Assembly: GCA_947247005.1 (NCBI GenBank)
Contig: OX365955.1
Coordinates: 7,140,001-7,204,000, forward strand
Reading direction: 5' to 3'
Origin: Spisula solida
Lineage: Eukaryota; Mollusca; Bivalvia; Venerida; Mactridae
DNA length: 64,000 nt
In this document: one piece after another, positions 49,862 to 60,300 of the stretch
How the letters are laid out: each line of letters opens with the position of its first letter
How positions within the stretch are numbered: the stretch's first letter is position 1
Made by a program: the position numbers and the translations under genes
Notes under the pieces: generated by a model
Told to the model about the DNA's origin: nothing
The model's input: the letters and a program-made list of their open reading frames with translations, nothing else
Databases searched by the model: none

Positions 49862-50464
49862 GTAAGTTTAAATTTATATGTATACAATATTGCCGTAATT
49901 TCGTGTTAGATCTAATTTAATGTTAAACAAGTTTTAGCTGTTCCAAAAATCGTTTGCAGGGCATATCCATTTATTATGTTGTTTTAAGATATAGCATAGC
50001 AATGTAGACTGCAGAGTCAAAATTGTGCATAAGAAAGAATGTCGTTGATATTTATAAACGATCTATTTAACCGTTCTGCTCAGTGTATATGCTACGTGTT
50101 GTTCAAAGTTACACATACTGTCTTTCTTCTGACTGGTGACACGATATTCATAACAGAACAGAACAAACAGTTAAACATATACAGCTCATCACTATCTAAA
50201 AATATATATTTTGTTTTTATGTATGATATTCATAACGGAGTGACGATAAAAACATGTAGATATGACCAGGGAGTTTAGATACGTAATTATAGAACAGGTC
50301 CTGATATGACAGAATTGAGGAAATTGCATATTTTTTAAAATGTTGGGCTCTTCTACAATGGTTTTATTCTAGGACCTTTATATTACAGAACAATTAGGTT
50401 GTATTGCTGTATCTAAATATTTAATAAATGATTTTTTTATTTGGCCATTTGAATGCTTGGTTGT

Positions 50465-50850
50465 TTGATAATTAGGCGTTCGCGCGCTAAGCGGCATGAT
50501 TAGGGTGTTTGCGCGCTAAGCGCAGAATATTGAATTTGTCATCATCGCGCGCTTGAATTCAATGTTTGCTGTAGTGATTCTTGGACTCCGGTTCGTGTAC
50601 GGTACGGGTGGGTACGGGTTTTATCGTGTCCGGAATGCCCCGAGTTTCCCGTGTTTTGGTGAGTTGAGTCGGCGTGGTTGTTCTCTTCTCGTTTGGCTGT
50701 CGGACAGTGCTGTCGTGTGTGAAAGCGTTGGGATTAATGGGCAGCAAGCGCGGAATAGGCAATAGACAGTAATTAGAGACTGATAGACATAGGGTGCGGT
50801 TTTCTTCATTGCTAAAATCTCAGGCATGGTTTTATTATGGCAGGCCTTAT
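50465..50850. repeat. GCGCGC-rich repeat with an internal 235 bp insertion
   Basis: The outer parts (TAATTAGGCGTTCGCGCGCT, AATTCAATGTTTGCT, AATCTCAGGCA, TTATGGCAGGCCT) match the inverse of 56610-56780. That copy lacks the GC-rich block at about 50576-50811. The block is an insertion with TTGCT on both sides. The 70-codon frame across it is not recognisable. Confidence 0.6.
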
Positions 50851-50861
50851 ATGCTCTACGC

Positions 50862-51013
50862 CACAGGCCCTCGATGCGATGTTATGGTCCGGAAAATAAA
50901 TATTACTCTATCTTCCCTCGATGAGATGTTATGGTCCGGAAAATAAATATAATCTTCTAGAAGATAGAGTAATATTTATTTTCCGGACCATAACATCGCA
51001 TCGAGGGCCTGTG
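50862..51013. mobile_element. 152 bp hairpin MITE, hAT-like, 8 bp target duplication
   Basis: CTCTACGC lies at 50854-50861 and 51014-51021. The ends CACAGGCCCTCGATGCGATG and CATCGCATCGAGGGCCTGTG are perfect inverses and the arms pair for about 53 bp. The middle holds a second partial copy of the left arm (TCGATGAGATGTTATGGTCC). Confidence 0.88.
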
Positions 51014-51098
51014 CTCTACGCAGCCCTTTGATTTGGCTGTTGGAGCATTGAGACCATGGATTATTGAGACCAGAAAATTTCTGGAGTATTGAGACCCG

Positions 51099-51533
51099 GG
51101 GCATGTTCGTAGCGTCTGTTCCGCACATGTGCGGGATGTTCTACTCCGAACAACTTATGAACAAAACGGAACTGTCCTGCACAGTGTGCCGAAGGTTCTA
51201 CTCCAAACACCTTACGAATGAAACGGAACAGAAAGTAAAATGTTTAAGACAACCAAAATAGTAGTTGCAGCCGTAATATTGGAGAAAAAATATGCATAAC
51301 GATATATTTGAATGTGACTGTTTGCCCGCAATGCCCCATAATTGGAAAATAAATTTATTATATTCTATTTTATGACACAAGCGACCATTGTTCTTGCTGT
51401 AATCACGTGACTGTTCTGGCTGCACCACCTCTGTGGCGGGCACAGAAAGAACATGTTCCGAACAGTGTTCTGGTTTGTTCGTAAGTGTGTTCCACTGTCC
51501 GGAATGTGCGGAACAGCTTTCCGAAACAGGCCC
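51099..51533. mobile_element. PIF/Harbinger-like MITE, copy 2, 3 bp target duplication CCG
   Basis: It starts GGGCATGTTCGTAGCG and ends TTTCCGAAACAGGCCC. CCG is at 51096-51098 and 51534-51536. The interior is colinear with 14577-15012, including TTATTATATTCTATTTTATG and CTGTGGCGGGCACAGAAAGA. It sits inside the left iterated terminus of the 4 kb element. Confidence 0.72.
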
Positions 51534-51609
51534 CCGATTTCTGGAGTACTGAGACCCGATTTCTGGAGTATTGAGACCAGACTATGGAGTATTGAGACCA
51601 CATAATTAA

Positions 51610-53400
51610 TATAGGTATTTGACTGTTGACAGTGATTGAGGCCAATATACTGATATATTTATGATGATTTTAGTCATTTTAATGATTAAAAATATCGACT
51701 GTTAATAAAATATTACAACAAACTGTTTTAGCTCTGTTGTTTTTTTACATTAATAATTAACAATTATACAACGTAAACAGTATAAATTTTAATCAAAATG
51801 CACTGGATGGAATTAATTTTTCAATTTTGTCATTCAACCACATGCAATTAACAGTTTTAAGTTACATGTATATGTAATAATTTTTGCTATCTAAATTAAA
51901 AATTAATTCTTAATAGCTATATACATACATTTACATTTGTATATGGTAAAATAAATCAACATAATCAATGTTTTTGACAATTTATAACATATCTCGCAAA
52001 GGTACATGTATAAGCAACATAATTATGTCATCTTCAAGTACATTTGTTGCTAAAATTGACTATATTCCCTAGAACTATCGGCAGTTTAAAGATAATATTG
52101 TTTGTGTATAGTCAATCTGATTTGTGAGTTGTAATAATATTTCAACCAAATTAATCAAATTTATGCAGTGTAAAACTATCGCAGGACATTTCAAGCAAGT
52201 TAGTTTATATGCTGAAGTTTGATTATTTTCAGACTGATATAATTATAAGATGTATTTGAAGACGAAAATTTGATTTAGATTAATTATTGATAAAGGCTAA
52301 TTATGACCATAGAAAGAATTTTGTTAATATGTGAGGTACGTTTTCAAAATTCTCAATTGGAATAGTTAGTCAATATAATGTCAATTTTTTCATGACCTGC
52401 TATGTCAAGTCTATTAATCTATTCATCACCTCTCTATAGCAGCAGCTTGTATTACAATACTTTCTGGATAGTACAGTACACCATCTTGAGACATTTACTA
52501 TAATTCAATCTCTGTTGAACACATCCTCTAAATAACGACCAATATTTGCAGCTCCCAAAGGGTGTTGCTCTAGAAAGGTTATATTGTGTAATCAATATAA
52601 CTATTGAACAAACGTATAAACTTAAGCAGACAGTTAATTAACAAATCAAAATTCCTGTACAAGGTACATGTATGTATATCAGATAATCCAATCAATTTGT
52701 ATAATGGGTTGTTAAAGGGTTATCAATAATCCCATTGATTTGTAAATTGGTAGTTAAATGCCAGGCACTGGTATTAGGTGTTAATAGGAATGTGTTAATT
52801 AAAATAATCAAATAGGACTGTGAAATATCTTGTTTTCCATACTTGGTGTAATCATTAGGTTGTATTTGAACCAATATTATTTATAGTTACAATGACATAA
52901 TTCCAAGAACATATATTTAGAAACTAGATAGTTCCACCTTTAATTTGATACAAATAATTTAAAATCTGTCTGTTAATGAGAAAATTTTATTTATTAGTCA
53001 GGTTGCATTGTCTGTTATATTACAATCTCTTCCACAGTACTTGAATACAAGATGCAGATAGTTATTGATTTTATTCTGGCCGATAAAAGGGTCATGTAAG
53101 TTATGACAGACGTGTTAGGTAATGAAGCATATTTCACAAAATACGGTATCATACTTATAAAGAGATTGTTTAATGTTATATTTACAGGGATAAGCAGGAA
53201 GGATTATTATTTGGCCAAGAAACATTTAATTATTCTCGAATTCATATGCAGAAATTGTTCATTCAATCAGTGTATTATCTAACAATTCTTATAATATAAG
53301 GTATCAATAATAAATCACTCTAAATAGTTTAAAATCATTAAATTGAAAATATGTTTGTCTCGTCTCAATAGTCCAGCAATCACACGACTATATGATAGTC
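51610..53400. other. AT-rich interior of the 4 kb element
   Basis: No exon, transposase motif or repeat is recognised. The stretch is very AT-rich, with only short chance frames. Confidence 0.4.
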
Positions 53401-53410
53401 ACACACCAAT

Positions 53411-54506
53411 CAAAGGGATTCGACCCGATAAAAATATCTTTCACAGCTATACTATGAATACATAAGACAGGGGTCTTTCTTTATGACTGGCCCTCATATA
53501 CCCAACTCAACATTATGTCCAATATTTTAAACAAGCCGAATACAATCATTTAATTTGTACTGCACACTTCAAGACAATATAATATTATACATAAAAAATA
53601 CAACTTTTATCAATACACGTACACAATGTCGCCTGTGTCGAGCATAGAATGTTCACAAAATGCGTAAAACCGGGTTTGACGACATAACCCTGCACAGACA
53701 GAAACTAGAAAACGGCCTTCGATAAAGAAGAGAAATCATTATTTACACACGATCTCAGGAAATTAGTATGACGATTTGGTAGAGGAACATATTTGGATTA
53801 ACTTACCGACACTTGTCCGTTTCTGTACAGCTTAGCTAGACGAAAGCAGCAATTCAACAACATTGACTGAAAACAATTCGCCGACTTTTGCCATTTTGAC
53901 AGTGACAGCACGGCTTTTGTTACGAGTAATTTGATTGGCTGAAGAGTTGCATGGTATTACCCGAACACCAATCATTTTCTATATTGTCACATGATTCGTC
54001 ACGTGATACTACAATGGTCGAAATGAATGTAAATATTAGAAATTGAATATCAGTTCTCCCTGAACTCGGATTATCATCTATTTAAGCGGAACAGAAACAT
54101 ATAGGTGGCGGTAAGTTGCAAAAAATATGTCCCACTATCAAATCGTCGTACTAATATCCTGAGATTGTGTGTAAATAATGATTTCTCTTCTTTATCGAAG
54201 GCCGTTTTCTAGTTTCTGTCTGTGCAGGGTTATGTCGTCAAACCGGGGTTTACGCATTTTGTGAACATTCTATGCTCGACACAGGCGACATTGTGTACGT
54301 GTATTGATAAAAGTTGTATTTTTTATGTATAATATTATATTGTCTTGAAGTGTGCAGTACAAATTAAATGATTGTATTCGGCTTGTTTAAAATATTGGAC
54401 ATAATGTTGAGTTGGGTATATGAGGGCCAGTCATAAAGAAAGACCCCTGTCTTATGTATTCATAGTATAGATGTGAAAGATATTTTTATCGGGTCGAATC
54501 CCTTTG
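53411..54506. mobile_element. hAT-like foldback element, 1096 bp, 8 bp target duplication
   Basis: ACACCAAT lies at 53403-53410 and 54507-54514. The ends CAAAGGGATTCGACCCG and CGGGTCGAATCCCTTTG are perfect inverses. The arms pair for about 380 bp with few differences. The unpaired centre (about 53795-54120) is different in character and is discussed separately. Confidence 0.88.
53805..53965 (-). promoter_or_regulatory. Promoter-like centre of the foldback element, candidate 5' exon
   Basis: On the minus strand a CCAAT box (CAGCCAATCAAATTAC near 53938) is followed about 40 bases later by AAAATGGCAAAAGTCGGC. The short frame MAKVGELFSVNVVELLLSSS closes with a stop, and a consensus donor TCG|GTAAGTTA follows at about 53807. 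This looks like a captured promoter plus first exon or a non-coding RNA start. No downstream exon is identified. Confidence 0.3.
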
Positions 54507-54576
54507 ACACCAATAAACAACAAGTACATATATGGTGGTTTTTTACTCAATCAAATATCTTAAAACAATTCTCATA

Positions 54577-54634
54577 TCACTCTTATGAAGAGTAAAATAT
54601 AAGAGTGGTAATGAAGAGTAAAATATAAGAGTGG
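54577..54634. repeat. Two-copy tandem duplication
   Basis: TGAAGAGTAAAATATAAGAG followed by TGG occurs twice in a row. Confidence 0.8.
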
Positions 54635-55060
54635 TTCTTATAAACAATTCCCTATGGAATAAAATCAGAATTCTCATATCATAAAAATTTACTATAGATA
54701 ACGATAAATCACTTTAAATAATTTAATATCAAGCATTGCTCTTTACAGCAACTTTACATATAGATATCGCAATTGATAAGTTATTCTGAGCTCATATACA
54801 CTGAATAAATGAACAAAAACCAATAATATGAACTTTAAACTATAGAATATCACAAATTTAATACCACTTAAAGTTGTATTTATGACAAATACAACAAATT
54901 GGAAAAATATATGTCTGGTCTCAATACTCCAGAAATCTGGTCTCAATACTCCAGGTATCTGGTCTCAATACTCCAGAAATCTGGTCTCAATGATCTTGTC
55001 TCAATAATCCATGGTCTCAATCATCCGATATTCTTTGATTTCACTATATATCATTCTATT

Positions 55061-55290
55061 TACGGCAATATCCGGTCATCTTCCCCTATCCTGGCCGCCA
55101 TTATGTTCATTCCCTGAACGTTGCTTTTATTTATGTCATTTTTTCGAGGCATTTACATTAACATGCTTATAAACCATATATTTAGCCGATATTTAGTGTT
55201 TGTTAAGTAAATTATGGCAAAACCAAGAGTTTAGTTCATGGAATGAACACAATGGCGGCCATGACAGGGGAAGAAGACCGGACATTGCCG
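55061..55290. repeat. Inverted repeat, about 58 bp arms
   Basis: The left arm TACGGCAATATCCGGTCATC through ATTCCCTGAAC pairs with the right arm GTTCATGGAATGAACAC through ACCGGACATTGCCG. The right arm contains an ATGGCGGCCATGACAGGGG start-like frame of 30 codons ending in TAA. Confidence 0.75.
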
Positions 55291-55665
55291 AGGGTCCTTA
55301 GATCCCGAAGCAAAGTAGTAAAAAGGCTTAGCCTTAACGCTTAAATACACAACACAGATTTTAGACAGTTTAGACTTTCAAAGAGCACTCTAGGTTTGTT
55401 GCGGGTTTGTTGACTGAGACACGCGCAAAATGACGAAGTTATTGATCACGTGACCTCAGATTTCCCGCGGCTTGTTCATTATAGTTTAGATAGTGCATGT
55501 ATGTCTGCCTTCTGTTAACCTATTAATTATGTCTTAGCTATCCAAATTTGCAAAAACTTCAAATTTCAAGCACTGACAAAAGTCAATTGAATTCAAAATC
55601 ATGTTGATACTTAAATATTTTGACTGCATTGACACATTTTAAAGATATTGCTTGTTTCCTTGCAG

Positions 55666-55803
55666 GTTCAGCTTGTTCAAGTACTGCCAGTAGATGTTTG
55701 TGATGGTCATTGTGAGGCTTTGATGGACGGAGAAGAGTTTATAGAAGATGACTTATCAGCTCACTGGTTACTATGTGTTCCTCATGACAAGGTTGGGTGT
55801 CAG
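55666..55803 (+). CDS. ASCC2: ASCC2-like exon A
   Basis: Acceptor CCTTGCAG; donor TGTCAG|GTAGAT. The 46 codons end EEFIEDDLSAHWLLCVPHDK-VGCQ, matching the family's WLLALPHDKFWCQ. The earlier donor-like AAG|GTTGGG would drop the conserved Cys-Gln, so the later one is preferred. Confidence 0.75.
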
Positions 55804-58800
55804 GTAGATAACTTATTTACTCAATTGTTTATTCAACACTCACAATATTTTAAACTGGTCCTACCCCAGATATTTTAAGTAGAGTTAGGGCAATGAACTG
55901 TGGTACTTGCTATAAGGATATTGTTTTGTGATAACAATGATTGGGTATAGAAACAAGACGATACTTGGCTGATATTCTAAAAAATCAATAAAAGATTGTC
56001 TGAATTTTAGATAAATTACTTGCAGCTTACGTCATTGACATAATGGTGTCATGTCACTAAATGCTTCAATCCGAGCAGATTTGTTGTTTGTTGGCCGCAC
56101 CATGAAATGTTACTGTCGTTCATATGAGATATGATCAATTGACCATTTATAAGTTTGCAACGATTCAGACAATTATAATAGGAATTTGTTATCTTAATAA
56201 TAGTCATAACAAAAGTTTGACTAATCCGTATTTCTAATGCTTGTAGTTGTACCATAAATACATGCTTTCTAGTACTAAATGGAATGTAATTGCTATGTAC
56301 ATGGTGTGGCCATTCAATAGTTCTTGGCAATTTTAAGAAACTTATATAAGTAAAAAGTAACATATTCAACAACTTTTCTTATATATGTCTGTGTGTTTTC
56401 TAATTTACTATTACTTCTATTACTACAGGTTATGTTTGATGATACCCTTGTACGATTCCTCGACTTGTACTTGAGTCATACTTCTAGATCTTGTCACATA
56501 CTCAAGGAATTTCCAATCGAAGCCAGAGATCAACATAACAAGGTTCACAGGCTGGTGTTGGTGTCCTGTATTCAAGTTGCTACATACAAGGATTCTAAGG
56601 TATAGTAACCTTTAAATACAGGCCTGCCATAATACAATCATGCAATTGCCTGAGATTCTAGCAAACATTGAATTAAAGCGCGCAATGCTGTAAGCGCTTA
56701 AACCACCAATTTCATGTCGTTAAGCGCGCGAACCGCCTAATTATAGGCCCTTCAAGCATGCCAACCGCATTAATTAAAACGACTTCATTTAATTAGATAA
56801 AGTCATGAAATTAGTTTTCGGTTATATTTAGGTCTTAGAATAAAATTATCAAAATGTAAAGTGCGGATATATTAACTTGAGCCTCCTACCTTGTAAAGTT
56901 GAATTGCCAGATTATGATGTTCTACAAAAAATGTACAGATCTATATTATAATCAAAGTACTGAACTACTGTTACTTGGGGGATGACGCAAATCTTAGTAA
57001 TCTATTAAAAATTACCTTAAATAGCATTGGATTAACAAGTGTGAATATTGTGAAAAAATTTCAGAAGTATCGCAGATAGCTGACTCATTTAATTTCATCT
57101 AACAAACCTATTTAGGCAATCAGTCCATAAAAACTCAATGAACTAGTTTCAACTATAAAGGTGGGCTGAAATACCTAGTTTTAGCTGAGAAAAAGTATTA
57201 AAAAGAATAACAGTAAATGGTTATATCATGCATCTGCATAAATAATGTTTGACGACAGTAAACAAAAAGAACATAAGTATTTGGATAGGGAATAAATTGT
57301 CGAAAAAAAAACAACTTACAACTACACTTAGTCAAAATTCCATAACTCGGGTACGAATTGCGCAAACGATTCATAAAGGGGGGCGAAACAATACGGTCTC
57401 GAATCTCGGCACGAAATGTGTGAACAACACCGCTTGGAAAAGGGTCGTTCTAACGATAGACGCAAAATATTTAGCCGAAGATCGGAGGTAAATTTAATAG
57501 ATGAAACGTCGATCAATACTATTTATTGATGCAAAATATTGTAAATAGTTACAAATACATTATCACAGGAGTTTGTTGCTAAACTGTAATATGAACCTTA
57601 TGAAACCAAACAGTGTAAATTTCGTCTGCTTAACCTGGTACTGTAACAGCGACATTTTTATCAACCCTCAAAAACCATTAGTCATTTTACAGCGCGCAGG
57701 AATTTATTCGCACAAAAACATTAACTCACAGAAGAAACATTACAAAATTCCTCGCAATACAAAGAAATAAAAAATAATTCAATTGTTAGGGACAAATGTT
57801 CTTAAAAATGCTTGAAAATTATGATTTTGGTTATATTGGCTGGAACTCGTTTTTTGCTCGGATGAATTGGTTGTGGAGAAATTACATGGGTAAAATCATA
57901 GTGATTTCTAAAGTTGGTATATAACAATACTTGGGGGAAATCCCCCAAGTAAAAATTAGAAATCAGTTATGGTTGAGATAGAGTGAGTCTCTCTGGTTGT
58001 GTAGACTACTAGATTAGAACATGTTCTACCATACATAACCAATTGCCTTATTATTGAACTATGTATATAATAATGAATTAAACATTTCAGGATTGTCATA
58101 TCACACCTAGTGTGTATGGAGATATCTTGTATGAGAACTTCGCCTTTGACATACCGACACTGATGGATCTATGTGTGTTATACGGTCAGGGTAATGGTAC
58201 ATTGTTAGCCAAGATGATCGACAATATGTTTACACTACCAAAATATATGGATGATCTGGCAAAGAATATCACTACTTTTTCAGAGGTAAGCTTAATTACT
58301 TTATATATGAGATAGGCTACGTTTGAGGTAGGCTTACTGAGTATTATTTCACAGCAGCCTTGCAACTTTCTTACATTACTATCACTTTCTGGCGCATCTT
58401 TTAGGAAAATTGTGAGTATTTTGTGTGTCTACTGGAAGATTGTTTGGCAAAATGTTCTTTATACTAGATAAATTCTTCAGAATGCCTGTTGCTGTTTGCA
58501 GTTAAATAAGTCATTATGAAATTGAACTTTGGCATTGACCAGTGAATGTATGATTCAAGTTGTGTGCTACTTTTTTATACTTAGTGAAAAATGTGAATTT
58601 GGAAAGATAAAACACAGACATTGATGTTTTTATGTATACATTTTTATATCCCAAAAATGTTTTTAGTCATATAATTGTCACTAGTAGCTGATGAATTCTG
58701 TTTGTATCGTCTCATGGCATAGCAACTTGACATTGGTCATTACCAGCTGACCGTTTGTCTGGAGCATTTTACCTGTTAGATCACTCCTTGAGATATCTGA

Positions 58801-58953
58801 AGTCTAAATGCATCTTCATAGCATAAAGGGTTAAATGCAGCTGATATTTATATATTACAGGTGTCTGATGATGTCCTCGTTAAATGTGGTATACAGTTAG
58901 ATCATGAGTCACCACAGAAACTCGGTGATCTAAGTACCAACAAACAGTCTTGA
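55666..58953 (+). CDS. ASCC2: ASCC2-like gene, N-terminal part (four clean exons, then a stop)
   Basis: The exons 55666-55803, 56429-56599, 58091-58285 and 58861-58953 are all phase 0 with good GT/AG borders. They encode a 198-residue stretch that aligns with roughly residues 45-210 of activating signal cointegrator 1 complex subunit 2. ASCC2 binds the ASCC3 helicase through this N-terminal region and K63-linked ubiquitin through a later CUE domain; the complex acts in alkylation repair and in splitting collided ribosomes. Key matches are VPHDKVGCQVMFDDTL, then SVYGDILYENFAFDIPTLMD and LCVLYGQGNGTLL. No start exon is recognised. The frame closes with TGA in place of continuing. Either this is a truncated paralogue or pseudogene, or the locus is damaged in the assembly. 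Confidence 0.75.
56429..56599 (+). CDS. ASCC2: ASCC2-like exon B
   Basis: The 57 codons begin VMFDDTLVRFLDLYLSHTSR and end LVSCIQVATYKDSK. They match the family segment from VIFDETL to STHKESK. The acceptor is TACTACAG and the donor AAG|GTATAG. Confidence 0.8.
58091..58285 (+). CDS. ASCC2: ASCC2-like exon C
   Basis: The 65 codons begin DCHITPSVYGDILYENFAFD and include LCVLYGQGNGTLLAKMIDNM. This is the best-conserved ASCC2 block in the window. The acceptor is ATTTCAG and the donor GAG|GTAAGC. Confidence 0.85.
58861..58953 (+). CDS. ASCC2: ASCC2-like exon D with premature stop
   Basis: It reads VSDDVLVKCGIQLDHESPQK and LGDLSTNKQS-stop. The family continues here with a segment like SDMPLLELKDIVLYL. 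In a different frame just after the stop, the DNA reads LMTMVLVEFRYVILY, which resembles that segment, so a one-base indel near 58950 may have broken the frame. Confidence 0.6.
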   Translation: MSDDVLVKCGIQLDHESPQKLGDLSTNKQS

Positions 58954-59534
58954 TGACCATGGTGTTGGTGGAGTTTAGATATGTTATATTGTATGCTGTT
59001 CTAGAAGTTCGTCCTAGCACCTGCTTGTCTTTTCATGACAGTCTGTTTTTTATGAGGTGAATATTTATGATTTTGTACCCTTGATAATTCCACAGTGGTA
59101 TTTGCCGTATACATGTACTTGTGTATTGCAAGTTATTGAGTTATGATTCTTATGTAGTCACAATGTTGTTCAATACTATGTACACAAACGAGATTCTTCC
59201 AATATTCAGTTAACCAGTTTCCTGTACACATACTTGTATCTATTTTGATATGTGTATTTTTGTATTTTATCATTGTTTCTGAACTTCAGACCATATTTTT
59301 GGTCCCAGTGTGTATGATAGCTTGCACAACATGTTATCTCCCTTAGTTTCTATAAGTTTACTTTGCACTTTAAATATTCACATTCACTGTCTTATTGTTA
59401 GACAGTTTTCTATGAGTCTGGTAGAATACTTTTTGGAAGTGTTATCTGCCCTTGATGAGATTATATTTTTTTAAATCCATATTTCTCGTCGTGAGATCTT
59501 CTATTTATTGTTAATTATATTGTCTTCTATGCAG
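58954..59534. pseudogene. Gap in the ASCC2-like gene, about 130 residues missing
   Basis: Only 580 bp separate exon D from exon E, and apart from the frame-shifted LMTMVLVEFRYVILY piece at about 58949-58993 no family sequence is seen. Human ASCC2 has about 130 residues between these points. The stretch reads as AT-rich non-coding DNA. Confidence 0.45.
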
Positions 59535-59822
59535 GTTTCTAGCAGATTACGAGAGTTTGCACAGCTTTAAATCTGGATTCCTAGCAGACTATGAGAGTTT
59601 GCACAGCTTTAAATCTGGATTCCTAACAGACTATGAGAGTTTGCACAGTTTTCAAACAGGATTCCTAGCAGACTATGAGAGTTTGTACAGTTTTCAATCT
59701 GGATTCCTAACAGACTATGAGAGTTTGCACAGTTTTCAATCTGGATTCCTAGCAGACTATGAGAGTTTGCACAGTTTTAAATCTGGATTCCTAGCAGACT
59801 ATGAGAGTTTGCACAGTTTTCA
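59535..59822 (+). repeat. 42 bp coding minisatellite, seven units
   Basis: The unit is GGATTCCTAGCAGACTATGA followed by GAGTTTGCACAGTTTTCAATCT. Units differ by a few substitutions (A/T at the Ala codon, AAA/CAA, CAC/TAC), so the expansion is not brand new. Confidence 0.95.
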
Positions 59823-59852
59823 AGATGATCTGGAGATCTTATTACAAGCCAA
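59535..59852 (+). CDS. ASCC2: ASCC2-like exon E, expanded as seven 42 bp repeats
   Basis: The acceptor TATGCAG is followed by FLADYESLHSF, then six further copies of a 14-residue unit (SGFLADYESLHSFK), then QDDLEILLQA. Only one copy is expected: the family has RFLRDYDALFPVAEDISLL here. The frame stays open through all copies. A donor AA|GTGTGA in phase 2 joins exon F in frame as LLQAKDELVLD. The sequence is clearly ASCC2-derived, but whether it is expressed is open. Confidence 0.5.
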
Positions 59853-59989
59853 GTGTGAAGTGTATCCTTTTTTCAAGTTGAATGCTTTATAAGAGAATAT
59901 TTTGTCCACCACCTGTGAACTTGGTATATTATAATGTCTGTTTGCTTCTTTTTTGTTGGTTTGATGCTGTTTGTAAGCAAATGTTGCAG

Positions 59990-60200
59990 TTATAAAAATA
60001 TATGACTGCCCATTTATCATAGACAGCGGCAAATTCACCTAACAAGTTTTCTCGAACTGCATCCTAATTCACAAAAAAACAACTTCTCCTGATGTTGGAG
60101 AAAACTACATTGTAGTCAAATTTCATGGATGGATGTGACCAACCAAAATCTGGACACATGGTTACAAATCTAAGAGTTAGCTTATTGGGTCTTAAAATCC
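59990..60200 (-). repeat. SINE, minus strand, between ASCC2-like exons
   Basis: The reverse complement carries TGCAGTTCGAGAAAACTTG, TTAGGTGAATTTGCCGCTG and GTTTTCTCCAACATC, the body of the local SINE family. The tRNA-like head is degenerate. Confidence 0.55.
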
Positions 60201-60300
60201 ATATTCCATATCAAAGTCAACTTGCAGTTTTGAACAGGAATTAATTACTAGTTTTCTTGATTAATGTTTTCTTGTTATAATTTGCCTTAACTGTATGCAG

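Larger units (their letters stand above)
51035..55032. mobile_element. About 4 kb element with iterated inverted termini, carrying nested insertions
   Basis: The left terminus (51044-51601) has repeats of TATTGAGACC(A/C)GA and TTTCTGGAG. The right terminus (54908-55022) has the inverse, GGTCTCAATACTCCAGAAAT. Both share a distinctive ATTGAGACCATGGATTATTG. CTTTGATTT occurs just outside on both sides (51026-51034 and 55033-55041). The left end is broken by the Harbinger-like MITE at 51099; the interior holds the foldback at 53411. No transposase was seen in the remainder. Confidence 0.6.

Noticed and set aside
51064..51261. 65-codon frame and neighbours, with relatives at 14514-14832
   Set aside because: They are chance frames inside the two copies of the Harbinger-like MITE and lack transposase motifs.
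55230..55344. ATGGCGGCC... frame as the first exon of the ASCC2-like gene
   Set aside because: It is the arm of an inverted repeat, ends in a stop, and has no resemblance to the ASCC2 N-terminus.
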